In this document: positions 53,601 through 60,980 of the stretch, one piece after another
Layout of the letters: each line of letters opens with the position of its first letter
How positions within the stretch are numbered: the first letter of the stretch is position 1
Assembly: GCA_002315285.1 (NCBI GenBank)
Contig: DCGR01000009.1
Coordinates: forward strand, 1-64,000
Direction: 5' to 3'
Length of the DNA stretch: 64,000 bases
Source: Bacteroides sp. UBA1773
Lineage (GTDB): Bacteria; Bacteroidota; Bacteroidia; Bacteroidales; Bacteroidaceae
Notes under the pieces: model-generated
Told to the model about the DNA's origin: nothing
The model's database searches: none
What the model saw: the letters and a program-made list of their open reading frames with translations, nothing else
Position numbers and translations under genes: made by a program

Positions 53601-54605
53601 ATGAAAAAGTTATTTTTTACATTCATGATCGCATCGCTGGGGTTGGTGTCGTGCCATAACTTCGATACTGACTTTCCCGATTTCGACTACACGACGGGTT
53701 ACTTCCCTTACCAGTTCCCAGTGCGCACACTGATACTGGGCGACTACATCTTCGACAACGAGAACGACAACGCACACAAGTTCGTCATCTCGGCTGCCAT
53801 GGGTGGTGTCTATTCCAACTCGAAGAACCGCGTGTTGAACATCCAGGTGGATGAATCCCTTTGCAAGAATGTTGGTTTCTCGGGCGGTGGCGCCATCAAG
53901 GCCCTGCCATCGAGCTACTACGAATTGAGCAACGCTTCCCAGATAACCATTCCGAGCGGTTCGGTGAACGGTGGTATCGACGTACAGTTGAAAGATGCCT
54001 TCTTCAGCGACCCGGATGCCATCAAGAACACTTACGTGGTGCCTGTACGTTTGGTTTCCACGAACGACCTCGACAGCATCCTCGTAGGTTCCACTACTAC
54101 TGCCAATGCTGACATCCGTTTCGAAAGCCAGTGGTCGGTAGCTCCGAAGAACTTCACGATGTTCGGCATCAAGTTCATCAACGAGTGGCATGGCAACTAC
54201 TTCCATTACGGAAGCAGTACGACCAACGGTGTGGCTGATGCTTACAAGGAAGTGTATGTGGAGTACAATGACGTGTATAAGCTCATTACCTCAGGCCGCA
54301 ACCAGTGCTCCCTGACCACCTTGCTGGAATCGAGCTCATGGAGCAAGACTGTCACCCTGCTGTTCAACTTCAGCGGCGACAACTGCACCATCACGGCTCC
54401 CGAAGGCGCAAGCTACACGGTCAGTGGTACGGGCACTTGGAACAAGGCTCAGGACGGCTACGACTCGTTCGGCAACAAGACCCGCAACGTGCTGAGATAC
54501 AGCTACACCGTGAAGGAAGGTTCCAACACCTACTCGGCCAACGACAACCTCGTTGCCCGCGACCGTGCCGTGACGCTGGAAACCTACACTCCGGTAGCTC
54601 TCTGA
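53601..54605 (+). CDS. DUF1735/DUF5627-type surface glycan-binding lipoprotein
   Basis: MKKLFFTFMIASLGLVSC is a lipoprotein signal. Residues about 25-170 resemble the BT_3987-like DUF1735 domain, for example ALPSSYYELSNASQITIPSGSV and TYVVPVRLVSTNDLDSI. Residues about 185-334 resemble DUF5627 (GIKFINEWHGNYFHYG, VTLETYTPVAL). Such proteins follow susCD and bind glycan at the cell surface. This one lies 30 bp after susD and before a strong terminator, closing the operon that begins at 43501. Confidence 0.82.
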   Translation: MKKLFFTFMIASLGLVSCHNFDTDFPDFDYTTGYFPYQFPVRTLILGDYIFDNENDNAHKFVISAAMGGVYSNSKNRVLNIQVDESLCKNVGFSGGGAIKALPSSYYELSNASQITIPSGSVNGGIDVQLKDAFFSDPDAIKNTYVVPVRLVSTNDLDSILVGSTTTANADIRFESQWSVAPKNFTMFGIKFINEWHGNYFHYGSSTTNGVADAYKEVYVEYNDVYKLITSGRNQCSLTTLLESSSWSKTVTLLFNFSGDNCTITAPEGASYTVSGTGTWNKAQDGYDSFGNKTRNVLRYSYTVKEGSNTYSANDNLVARDRAVTLETYTPVAL

Positions 54606-54627
54606 TAAGCATCCTTGCTTAGTCTAT

Positions 54628-54661
54628 AAAAAAGGCGGACCCATCGGGCCCGCCTTTTTTT
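54628..54661 (+). terminator. Strong terminator of the susCD-susCD operon
   Basis: Two GC-rich arms with one mismatch enclose the loop ATC, with an A-run before and seven T residues after. It lies 23 bp after the lipoprotein stop. Confidence 0.9.
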
Positions 54662-54740
54662 GTAGGCATTTCGTTCTTCGTGCATCAATGCTCTTTGCAC
54701 CTTTTGGGTACTCAAAGAAAGGATTTCCCTCAAAAAATCA

Positions 54741-54830
54741 CTGGCTTCTGTTGGTTTGAATTACTGGTTCCGTAATAAAAAATCTCTGGGTCCGTTCCAA
54801 AAATGTACTGGTTCCTCTGCAAAAAGGAGA
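54741..54830. repeat. Degenerate 22-bp direct repeats (CTGGNTCC type)
   Basis: Units begin at 54741, 54764, 54786 and 54808 (periods 23, 22, 22). Each starts with a CTGG-like GC core and ends in an A-rich stretch. No gene is present. Confidence 0.55.
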
Positions 54831-54932
54831 GAGAAAAATTGCAGGCAGTTGCAGGGTAGTGAAAATGGCCGACAGAAACTGAATGTCGAACTCCCTCCTT
54901 TGGGGCAAGGATAGGAGAGAGTGCGTCCATTT

Positions 54933-54998
54933 AGTAACGTGTAAAAATGTGGATGGTCTCACGTTACAAATTGGACAAGTTATTTTTTACACGTTACT
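54933..54998. repeat. Perfect 15-bp inverted repeat pair
   Basis: AGTAACGTGTAAAAA at 54933-54947 is inverted at 54984-54998 with 36 bp between. A third partial copy (ACGTTAC) lies at 54961-54967. Confidence 0.7.
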
Positions 54999-55023
54999 TA
55001 CTGCCCAATACTGCTTCTACGAG

Positions 55024-55108
55024 AGGCCTGTAAATAAAAATTAGAGGCCTGTAAAATGGATTTTTGAGGCCTCTAAATAAAAAGTACAGGCCACAAAATT
55101 GTAGGCCT
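55024..55108. repeat. Phased AGGCC(T) direct repeats
   Basis: AGGCC(T) recurs at 55024, 55045, 55067, 55088 and 55103, with A-tracts between (periods 21, 22, 21 and 15). The spacing is close to two helical turns. Confidence 0.6.
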
Positions 55109-55190
55109 TTTGTCAGTTGTCAGTTATCAGTAAATATATCCAAGTTATGGCTATGGTTCTCAGTTATGGTTTTAGTCATAGATAAGGGTC

Positions 55191-55217
55191 TCAGTTCTCA
55201 GCTCCCTTCCCTATAGG
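55191..55217 (-). repeat. Dispersed repeat copy, matches the hisD end
   Basis: The reverse complement matches 23113-23139 at 24 of 27 bases. It follows a run of TCAGTT-like words from about 55117. Confidence 0.65.
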
Positions 55218-55242
55218 GCAGGGTTGGGAAGAGGCTTTTTGC

Positions 55243-55947
55243 TTAGAGAGGTTCGGTGATGATGAGCTTATACAGATGGCAAACACCCTCACAGGCCATG
55301 GCTCCTACACTGAAACGTTCGGGCAAATCGGGACAGCTGACTCCGAAATGGTGTCCGTTCATGGATACCTCCAGACCATAGTCGGACGTGGTGACCGACA
55401 TGACGACCCGTTCGTTGTCGGCAACAGGGAACTGGCAGTAGGCCATGCGGGTGACATCGACTTCGGGTACGGTTGGGTTGGGAACACGCACGTCCCATAC
55501 GTTCACGCCATCCTTATAGGCCACCGACTCAAAACGACGGCCGTAGGTGCGATGCCCGTTGAAATCGAAGAATTTGTCGCATATCGGGATAAGGGGAGCA
55601 CCCAGTCCTTCGAAATCACATTCCAAGGTAATCGTACACCCTTTGGCAAAGAGTTGCTCGGTCTGCAATCCGATGAATGCGCTGGGATCGCGTGCGGCAT
55701 CGAAGGTGGCATGGGTAATACAACCTTTCCCGGCACTCAGGGTGTCGAAAGTGGTGTTGTGGATGGAATAGCAATAAAACAGACCCGGAGGAATGGTGCC
55801 ATTGGTGAAGTCGAATACGGTTTGGCGTACGTTGGTAGCAGGGGCTTCAACAGACTTCTCGCTTTTGCAGCCAGTGTAACCCGCAAGGGTTGAGAGTGCC
55901 ACCAGAACGGTTGACAGGCTTTTGGCGTGGATGTTTGAAAGTTTCAT
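55243..55947 (-). CDS. Lipoprotein of unknown function
   Basis: I start at ATG 55947, which gives MKLSNIHAKSLSTVLVALST and a lipobox YTGC before Lys; the open frame upstream covers the end of the neighbouring gene and is not coding. The 234-residue protein is beta-rich (TVFDFTNGTIPPGLFYCYSIH, CTITLECDFEGLGAPLIPICDKFFDFNGH, YGLEVSMNGHHFGV). It looks like a jelly-roll or concanavalin-like fold. I do not recognise a named family. It lies 26 bp after a Tat-exported metallo-beta-lactamase-fold gene on the same strand and may be cotranscribed. Confidence 0.7.
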   Translation of the reverse strand: MKLSNIHAKSLSTVLVALSTLAGYTGCKSEKSVEAPATNVRQTVFDFTNGTIPPGLFYCYSIHNTTFDTLSAGKGCITHATFDAARDPSAFIGLQTEQLFAKGCTITLECDFEGLGAPLIPICDKFFDFNGHRTYGRRFESVAYKDGVNVWDVRVPNPTVPEVDVTRMAYCQFPVADNERVVMSVTTSDYGLEVSMNGHHFGVSCPDLPERFSVGAMACEGVCHLYKLIITEPL

Positions 55948-55973
55948 TTTGTGGCTTTGGTTATTTATGGTTT

Positions 55974-56891
55974 TTATTGGGGCGCTTTGAATACGAATTC
56001 CAATCCATCGTAAGGAGCACGGAGAGGAGCAGGCAGTTGTGCATCGAGTTCGGCTTGTGTGCCGTGTAGGGTGCGTGCCATGTGGGTGAGATAGACAGGC
56101 TGGCCAGAGGGAGGGGTGTAACATCCTGTCTGGGTGAGAACTTGTACGATCCGTTGCACGGTGCTTACATCCGAATGACAGAACAATCGGAAATCCTTGT
56201 CGAAGCCTATGCCCATGGTGGCCTCCATGATGAGTGCCGTGATGGGATTGCGTTGCTCTTGCTTGAGGTGTGCGTCAATGCCGGCTATGCGGGTGGCAAC
56301 GGCGGTGAGTCCACCGGTGTCGGTGGCATAAAGCAAGCGGACATTCCCTTTTTGTATGAGATAGATGAGTGTCTGCTCGTGGTAGTCAGATGTGGCATGG
56401 TTGGCGGGCAGTGCGGTAAGGGTGATGCCATTGATGGCAACGGATTCGCCCAGGTCGAGCGGAGTGATTTCGGGTATGGGCAGGTTGAGCTGCGCGGCGG
56501 CTTTTTGAAAATCACTTCGGGCACGTCCAATCCAGGTAAGGCCTACATATACTTTGGGAATGCCTAAACGGACTGCTTCCAATGGCTTGTAGTGGTCGTT
56601 GTGGGAGTGAGTGTAGAAAATGGCCTTGGGCTTGCAGCCTTGGGGTAGCATGTCGAGTACGGTGGGTGTGAGGTCGATGAGGATGGTGTCATCGAGCAAT
56701 ACGCTGGCATTGCGTCGAAGTTCGCCTCGATCGTCACGGCCGTCCCAGTCGGCGGCACCCGTTCCGAGAAAGCGTACCCGGAGGCCATCGTCCGTGGAAG
56801 GTACATGGCTATACGATTGTGCATGAATGCTTTGTAGGTTGGCGGCTACGAAAGCCGATGCCGACCATTTTAGGAAATTCCGTCTATCCAT
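55974..56891 (-). CDS. Tat-exported metallo-beta-lactamase-fold hydrolase
   Basis: MDRRNFLKWSASAFVAANLQ is a twin-arginine signal. The mature enzyme starts RVRFLGTGAADWDG and carries the metal motif YTHSHNDHYKPLE (HxHxDH), later His in ALPANHATSDYHE, an Asp in YATDTGG and a late His in YLTHMARTLHG. This is the fold of phosphodiesterases, RNase Z-like enzymes and lactonases. With two metal sites it should be a hydrolase in the periplasm. No substrate is evident. I start at ATG 56891; an earlier frame of 23 codons lacks support. Confidence 0.85.
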   Translation of the reverse strand: MDRRNFLKWSASAFVAANLQSIHAQSYSHVPSTDDGLRVRFLGTGAADWDGRDDRGELRRNASVLLDDTILIDLTPTVLDMLPQGCKPKAIFYTHSHNDHYKPLEAVRLGIPKVYVGLTWIGRARSDFQKAAAQLNLPIPEITPLDLGESVAINGITLTALPANHATSDYHEQTLIYLIQKGNVRLLYATDTGGLTAVATRIAGIDAHLKQEQRNPITALIMEATMGIGFDKDFRLFCHSDVSTVQRIVQVLTQTGCYTPPSGQPVYLTHMARTLHGTQAELDAQLPAPLRAPYDGLEFVFKAPQ

Positions 56892-56925
56892 ATCGTATTT
56901 TCTGAAAAGATTTCGTTTGTTTGGG

Positions 56926-56933
56926 CAAAAATA
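56926..56933 (-). promoter_or_regulatory. -7 box for the metallo-hydrolase gene
   Basis: The minus strand reads TATTTTTG (TAnnTTTG), 34 bp before the ATG at 56891. Confidence 0.45.
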
Positions 56934-57059
56934 CAATTTATTGGACTGAAATTCAAGCAAAATGTTTTCTTTTCCAGAAATATACGCTGATTTTGCACAA
57001 TCGGTTGCAAAATGCCGTGTGGGCTCGATGAATTGTTTGGAATGGAGCTGCTGACTCTT

Positions 57060-57075
57060 CCCATGAGCTCATGGG
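57060..57075. repeat. Perfect 16-bp palindrome
   Basis: CCCATGAGCTCATGGG lies between the divergent promoters of the metallo-hydrolase and AAA ATPase genes. Confidence 0.6.
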
Positions 57076-57090
57076 GAAAGGCTACACACT

Positions 57091-57186
57091 TTTCGGTATA
57101 TCGAAAAATTGTGTCGTTTTTGCAGAATCATTTCGTTATACCGAAAGGATGTGCTATATTTGCGGAACAATTTCGATATGGAGAAA
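57091..57186 (+). promoter_or_regulatory. Tandem 40-bp promoter/operator repeat before the AAA ATPase
   Basis: The palindrome TTTCGNTATANCGAAA occurs at 57091-57106 and 57131-57146, and a degenerate copy lies at 57171-57186. The starts are exactly 40 bp apart. The spacers are also related and end in TTTGC-like sequence. In the second, TATATTTG at 57155-57162 is a perfect -7 box, 30 bp before the ATG at 57192. The arrangement looks like repressor sites around the promoter. Confidence 0.65.
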
Positions 57187-57191
57187 AGAGA

Positions 57192-58400
57192 ATGAAAACT
57201 GTCAAAAGACAAACATATATTGACAAGGTGGCACCATTCATAGATTCAAATCTGATTAAGGTGTTTACAGGCAGCCGACGTGCTGGAAAGTCCGTCATGA
57301 TGCAACTGGTTCAGGATGAACTGGTGAGGCGAGGGGTGGACACGGATCAGATTCTTTCTGTGAATTTCGAATCAAGGATGGATGGGATGTCTGTAAGTGA
57401 AGAAATGATATGGAAAATGGTGAGGGAGACTGCAAAGGGAACCTGCAAGCGCGTATATGTGTTCTTTGATGAGGTGCAGGAACTTGATGGATGGGAAAAA
57501 GTAGTGAACTCGATACAGATTGATTTTGATGTGGACATTTATCTTACAGGCTCAAATGCCAAGCTACTTTCGAGTGAGCTTTCCACCTATCTGTCAGGCC
57601 GCTATGTCGAAATCAAAGTCTATCCGTTTTCATTCAAGGAGGTAGTCCAATTGACAGAAGAGAACAACATGGGCGTTGACAGGCAAAAGCTGTTCAGGGA
57701 ATACCTCGTGAAAGGAGGATATCCTGTGCTCTACAATTATCGGATGACGTTCAATGACGAGATGCTCTATCTGAACGACCTGTTTAACTCAATCATTCTG
57801 AAGGATGTGGCACAGCGTAACAATATAAGGGATGTAGCATTGTTCAAACAGCTTGTCGTTTACGTCATGGCAAATGTGGGCAACCTGTTTTCAGCAAGTT
57901 CAATCATCAAATATCTCAAGAACGAGAAGCGAAGGCTATCGACGGAAACCCTTTACAACTACCTCGACTTCTGTAAATCGGTCTATCTTGTCAACATGAT
58001 CCAACGTCAGAACATCAATGGCAAGGAGTTGCTTTCTTCGCAAAACAAGATTTATCTGATCGACCATGGCATGAGGCAGGCTGTGTATGGGAACAATGAA
58101 CGCGACATCAACCAGATACTCGAAAACATAGTCTGTGTGGAGTTGCAAAGGCGGGGATATACGGTTACAATCGGTTGCATTGGCACTAAGGAGGTCGATT
58201 TCTGTGCATGTAAGAATGATGAGACAATCTACATCCAGGTCGCATATCTCCTTGCAAGCGAGGAAACCATTGAACGCGAGTTTGGATCGTTGCTCTCCAT
58301 ATCCGACAACTATCCAAAATATGTGTTGTCGCTTGACGGATTCAACCTTAGCAGAAATGGAATCGTTCATAGAAACCTTATAGACTGGTTGCTGGATTGA
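57192..58400 (+). CDS. AAA_14/DUF4143 family ATP-binding protein
   Basis: The 402-residue protein begins MKTVKRQTYIDKVAPFID. The P-loop is VFTGSRRAGKSVMM (about residues 24-37) and the Walker B is VYVFFDEVQEL, with LTGSNAKLLSSEL as sensor 1. The C-terminal DUF4143 part has the nuclease-like strand pattern ENIVCVELQRRGYTV and KEVDFCACKNDETIYIQVAY, with the Glu-Val-Asp-Phe and Gln typical of PD-(D/E)XK folds. These ATPases are abundant in Bacteroidetes and their role is poorly known. An earlier frame start (57012) would run through the promoter repeats. The gene sits between PUL genes and is probably a later insertion. Confidence 0.88.
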   Translation: MKTVKRQTYIDKVAPFIDSNLIKVFTGSRRAGKSVMMQLVQDELVRRGVDTDQILSVNFESRMDGMSVSEEMIWKMVRETAKGTCKRVYVFFDEVQELDGWEKVVNSIQIDFDVDIYLTGSNAKLLSSELSTYLSGRYVEIKVYPFSFKEVVQLTEENNMGVDRQKLFREYLVKGGYPVLYNYRMTFNDEMLYLNDLFNSIILKDVAQRNNIRDVALFKQLVVYVMANVGNLFSASSIIKYLKNEKRRLSTETLYNYLDFCKSVYLVNMIQRQNINGKELLSSQNKIYLIDHGMRQAVYGNNERDINQILENIVCVELQRRGYTVTIGCIGTKEVDFCACKNDETIYIQVAYLLASEETIEREFGSLLSISDNYPKYVLSLDGFNLSRNGIVHRNLIDWLLD

Positions 58401-58506
58401 AAGACTGTCTTTTCCCTTCCCCTTGTTAATACACGTAAATGGTTATCATTCAGTATATTCCAAATATTCCTTACTCAACAAAACAACAACTCACTTATAA
58501 AAAACC

Positions 58507-60876
58507 ATGGATATGAAAAGACGAATGAACCTGTATGTGGGAGTGCTCGTGCTGCTTGCCGGAGTGTGTGGCGGCTGTACTTCCTCGATGAAGAAGGCTA
58601 CGACCAGCGACATTGATTGGGAAGCCTTCCTTGCCCAACACGACATGCACTGGAACAAGCTTACCGCCGACCCCGATGAGCCGAAACGTGACTTCGGCCA
58701 GTCAACGGGCTACTATGCCGGTGCCATCATGGGCAACGGATTGCTCGGAACGAACCTTTACAAGCTTCGTGACAACGTGTATAGAATGAATGTGGGGCGC
58801 AGTGATGTGACAGAAGTGCGCCAACCTTACGGCACTTTCAATTCTGCCCGGCTACCCATCGGCTATTTCACCATCGCTCCCAAGGGAACGGTCAGCGAGG
58901 AGGAAATGCGGCTTTCGCTTTACGATGCCGAGACGGCGGGACATTTCGCCACAGAGGCGGGACGGATGGACTTCCGAACCTACGTCCATGCCACCCGCAA
59001 TGTCATCGTGTTCGAGTCGGAATGTGTGGGCGAAGGCATGGGTTACAACTGGGATTTTGTGCCTCAGGAGGCCATCAGTCCGCGTTGTATCATCAACAAC
59101 GACTATCCGTTGGGGTATGTCAATAGCCAACATCATTCCAATCCGGCTCCAGAACGCATCGATGAGGGAGATTTGCATTTCGTAGTCCAGCCCCTGGCGC
59201 TCGACACCACGTTCGCCAGCATCGGAAAATACTATGTGGTGGCTTGGAATCAAACTTGCAAGGGGACACTACAACGGGTGCTTGCCACTGTGGCGCAGCA
59301 GGTCGACAGAGAGGCTGCCCTGAATGAAGCACGGCAGTTGCTGAAAGATGAACTTGAGGTGAAAGAAAGCAAACGAACTGCTGCACACCGCGATTGGTGG
59401 CACAAATTCTATAACCAGGCGGCTTTCCTGACCTTCCCCGACATGAAATACGAGAGTTTTTACTGGGCGCAATACTACAAGTTCGCTTCTACGGCGCGTC
59501 CTGGTTGTCCGATTGTCGATTTGATGGGCGTATGGCCCAATTATGATACGCCTTGGCCAGCCATCTGGATGAACCTGAACATTCAGCTGACCTACTGCTG
59601 GCAGACGAAAGCCAATCTGGGATGGCTGGCACAGCCGTTGTGGGACGGACTGTATGCGCACCGCGACAACCTTGGCAAGAATGTCACCGATATTGCCGGA
59701 CAGGAGGATTGGACGGATGCCGCCTGCTTGCCGCGTACCTGCACCTACGACTTTCATGCTCCGTTGAATCCTGCGCTTGCCGACCGTAACCAATACGAGG
59801 TGGGCAACTTGGCGTGGACACTACATTACTATTGGTTGCAGTGTAATGCGTATGGTGATAAGAAACAGATGAGAGAACGGTTGTTCCCCTTGCTGAAGTC
59901 GGCAGTGAACATCTTCTTCCACATCCGGCAGCAGAATGCCGATGGCAAATACGTGCTGCCTCCTACGGCATCGCCCGAATACACGGGCGAATGTGCAGGA
60001 CCGAACACCAACTACGACCTTGCCAACCTGCGCCAAGGGCTTGCCACGTTGCTTCGTATCGATGCAGAATGTGGCATCAACGACCCGATGCGTGGGCAGT
60101 GGCAGGATTTCCTTGACAATCTGGTGGATTTCCCTTACAGCGAACAGACTGGTTTCAAGGTGAGCGATACGCTGGAGTTTCTCAATACTTCGCACCGCCA
60201 TTATTCGCACCTTTTCATGATATATCCGTACTATATGCTCAGTTGGGACAATCCTGCCGATAGGGCGAAGATGGAACTCAGCATAGACCGTTGGCAGGGC
60301 GACCAAGGTTATTCGCGCACCGGCAAGGCTGCCATGTTGGCCGCTGCGGGTCGTGGAAACGACGCACTGGACCAGATGGAGGTGTTCATGGGACGTTTCC
60401 TCATGCCCAACACGCTTTATGCAGAGTCGGGGCCGGTCATCGAGACTCCATTGGCTGCCATGTCATCGTTGCATGAGCTGTATTTGCAGGACTGGGGTGA
60501 CTGCATCCGGGTGTTCCATGGAGTGCCCTTGCGTTGGACCAACGCTTCTTTTGTGAACATGCGTGCGCAGGGCGCTTTCCTCGTGAGTGCTACCCGGGAG
60601 GCGGGTGCCACGGTGTTTGTGCAGGTGGAGAGTGAGCAGGGGAATGTGTGCAAACTGCAAACCGACATTCCTGTAGAGCGTGTCAAAGTGGCAAGTTCCT
60701 GCGTGGAGGAAAAGGTGTTTTCGGTGGTAGGTATGAATGTGATCAGTTTCGAGACTGTTCCAGGTGAGGTGGTTCAGCTGACGGATGCCGCATCTCCCTG
60801 TGTCTATCCGCATCCATTGGCTCATCCGGAAAGCGAGGCGATGCCCTTTGGCGATGGGTCGCGCCAGCCCAGGTAA
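58507..60876 (+). CDS. GH95-like glycoside hydrolase lipoprotein
   Basis: The signal peptide ends with a Cys in VCGGCTSS, so it is probably a lipoprotein. The first 250 residues form a beta-sandwich (GQSTGYYAGAIMGNGLLGTNLYK, YGTFNSARLPIGYFTI). The catalytic (alpha/alpha)6 barrel has IWMNLNIQLTYCW, whose two Asn fit the GH95 catalytic Asn pair, TASPEYTGE, whose Glu fits the acid, and HRHYSHLFMIYP, a family hallmark. GH95 enzymes remove terminal alpha-L-fucose or L-galactose. The 789-residue length is normal. It lies next to PL8 and heparinase-like genes, convergent with them. Confidence 0.82.
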   Translation: MDMKRRMNLYVGVLVLLAGVCGGCTSSMKKATTSDIDWEAFLAQHDMHWNKLTADPDEPKRDFGQSTGYYAGAIMGNGLLGTNLYKLRDNVYRMNVGRSDVTEVRQPYGTFNSARLPIGYFTIAPKGTVSEEEMRLSLYDAETAGHFATEAGRMDFRTYVHATRNVIVFESECVGEGMGYNWDFVPQEAISPRCIINNDYPLGYVNSQHHSNPAPERIDEGDLHFVVQPLALDTTFASIGKYYVVAWNQTCKGTLQRVLATVAQQVDREAALNEARQLLKDELEVKESKRTAAHRDWWHKFYNQAAFLTFPDMKYESFYWAQYYKFASTARPGCPIVDLMGVWPNYDTPWPAIWMNLNIQLTYCWQTKANLGWLAQPLWDGLYAHRDNLGKNVTDIAGQEDWTDAACLPRTCTYDFHAPLNPALADRNQYEVGNLAWTLHYYWLQCNAYGDKKQMRERLFPLLKSAVNIFFHIRQQNADGKYVLPPTASPEYTGECAGPNTNYDLANLRQGLATLLRIDAECGINDPMRGQWQDFLDNLVDFPYSEQTGFKVSDTLEFLNTSHRHYSHLFMIYPYYMLSWDNPADRAKMELSIDRWQGDQGYSRTGKAAMLAAAGRGNDALDQMEVFMGRFLMPNTLYAESGPVIETPLAAMSSLHELYLQDWGDCIRVFHGVPLRWTNASFVNMRAQGAFLVSATREAGATVFVQVESEQGNVCKLQTDIPVERVKVASSCVEEKVFSVVGMNVISFETVPGEVVQLTDAASPCVYPHPLAHPESEAMPFGDGSRQPR

Positions 60877-60908
60877 TCCTGTTCCGGAATAGTTTGCCAT
60901 AACGTGAA

Positions 60909-60965
60909 TCATCGTTCCTTACAGCAATCCGAGGGAGATTGCTGTGAGGAACGATGACGTTTTTT
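60909..60965. terminator. Bidirectional terminator between GH95 and PL8 genes
   Basis: A long stem of about 21 bp (60909-60929 with 60937-60957) has two mismatches at most around a 7-base loop. A T-run follows on the plus strand. It lies between convergent genes. Confidence 0.9.
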
Positions 60966-60980
60966 GGGGGAGAGGGGACC

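Larger units (their letters stand above)
54662..55242. other. Repeat-rich intergenic region, no gene seen
   Basis: Between the terminator and the next stop codon I find only the four repeat families listed separately and simple TCAGTT and TTATGG words. No open frame has a credible start or domain. Confidence 0.6.

Noticed and set aside
54741..55108. Possible CRISPR array
   Set aside because: The repeats are only partly alike, the unit is about 22 bp with no distinct spacers, and no cas gene is near.
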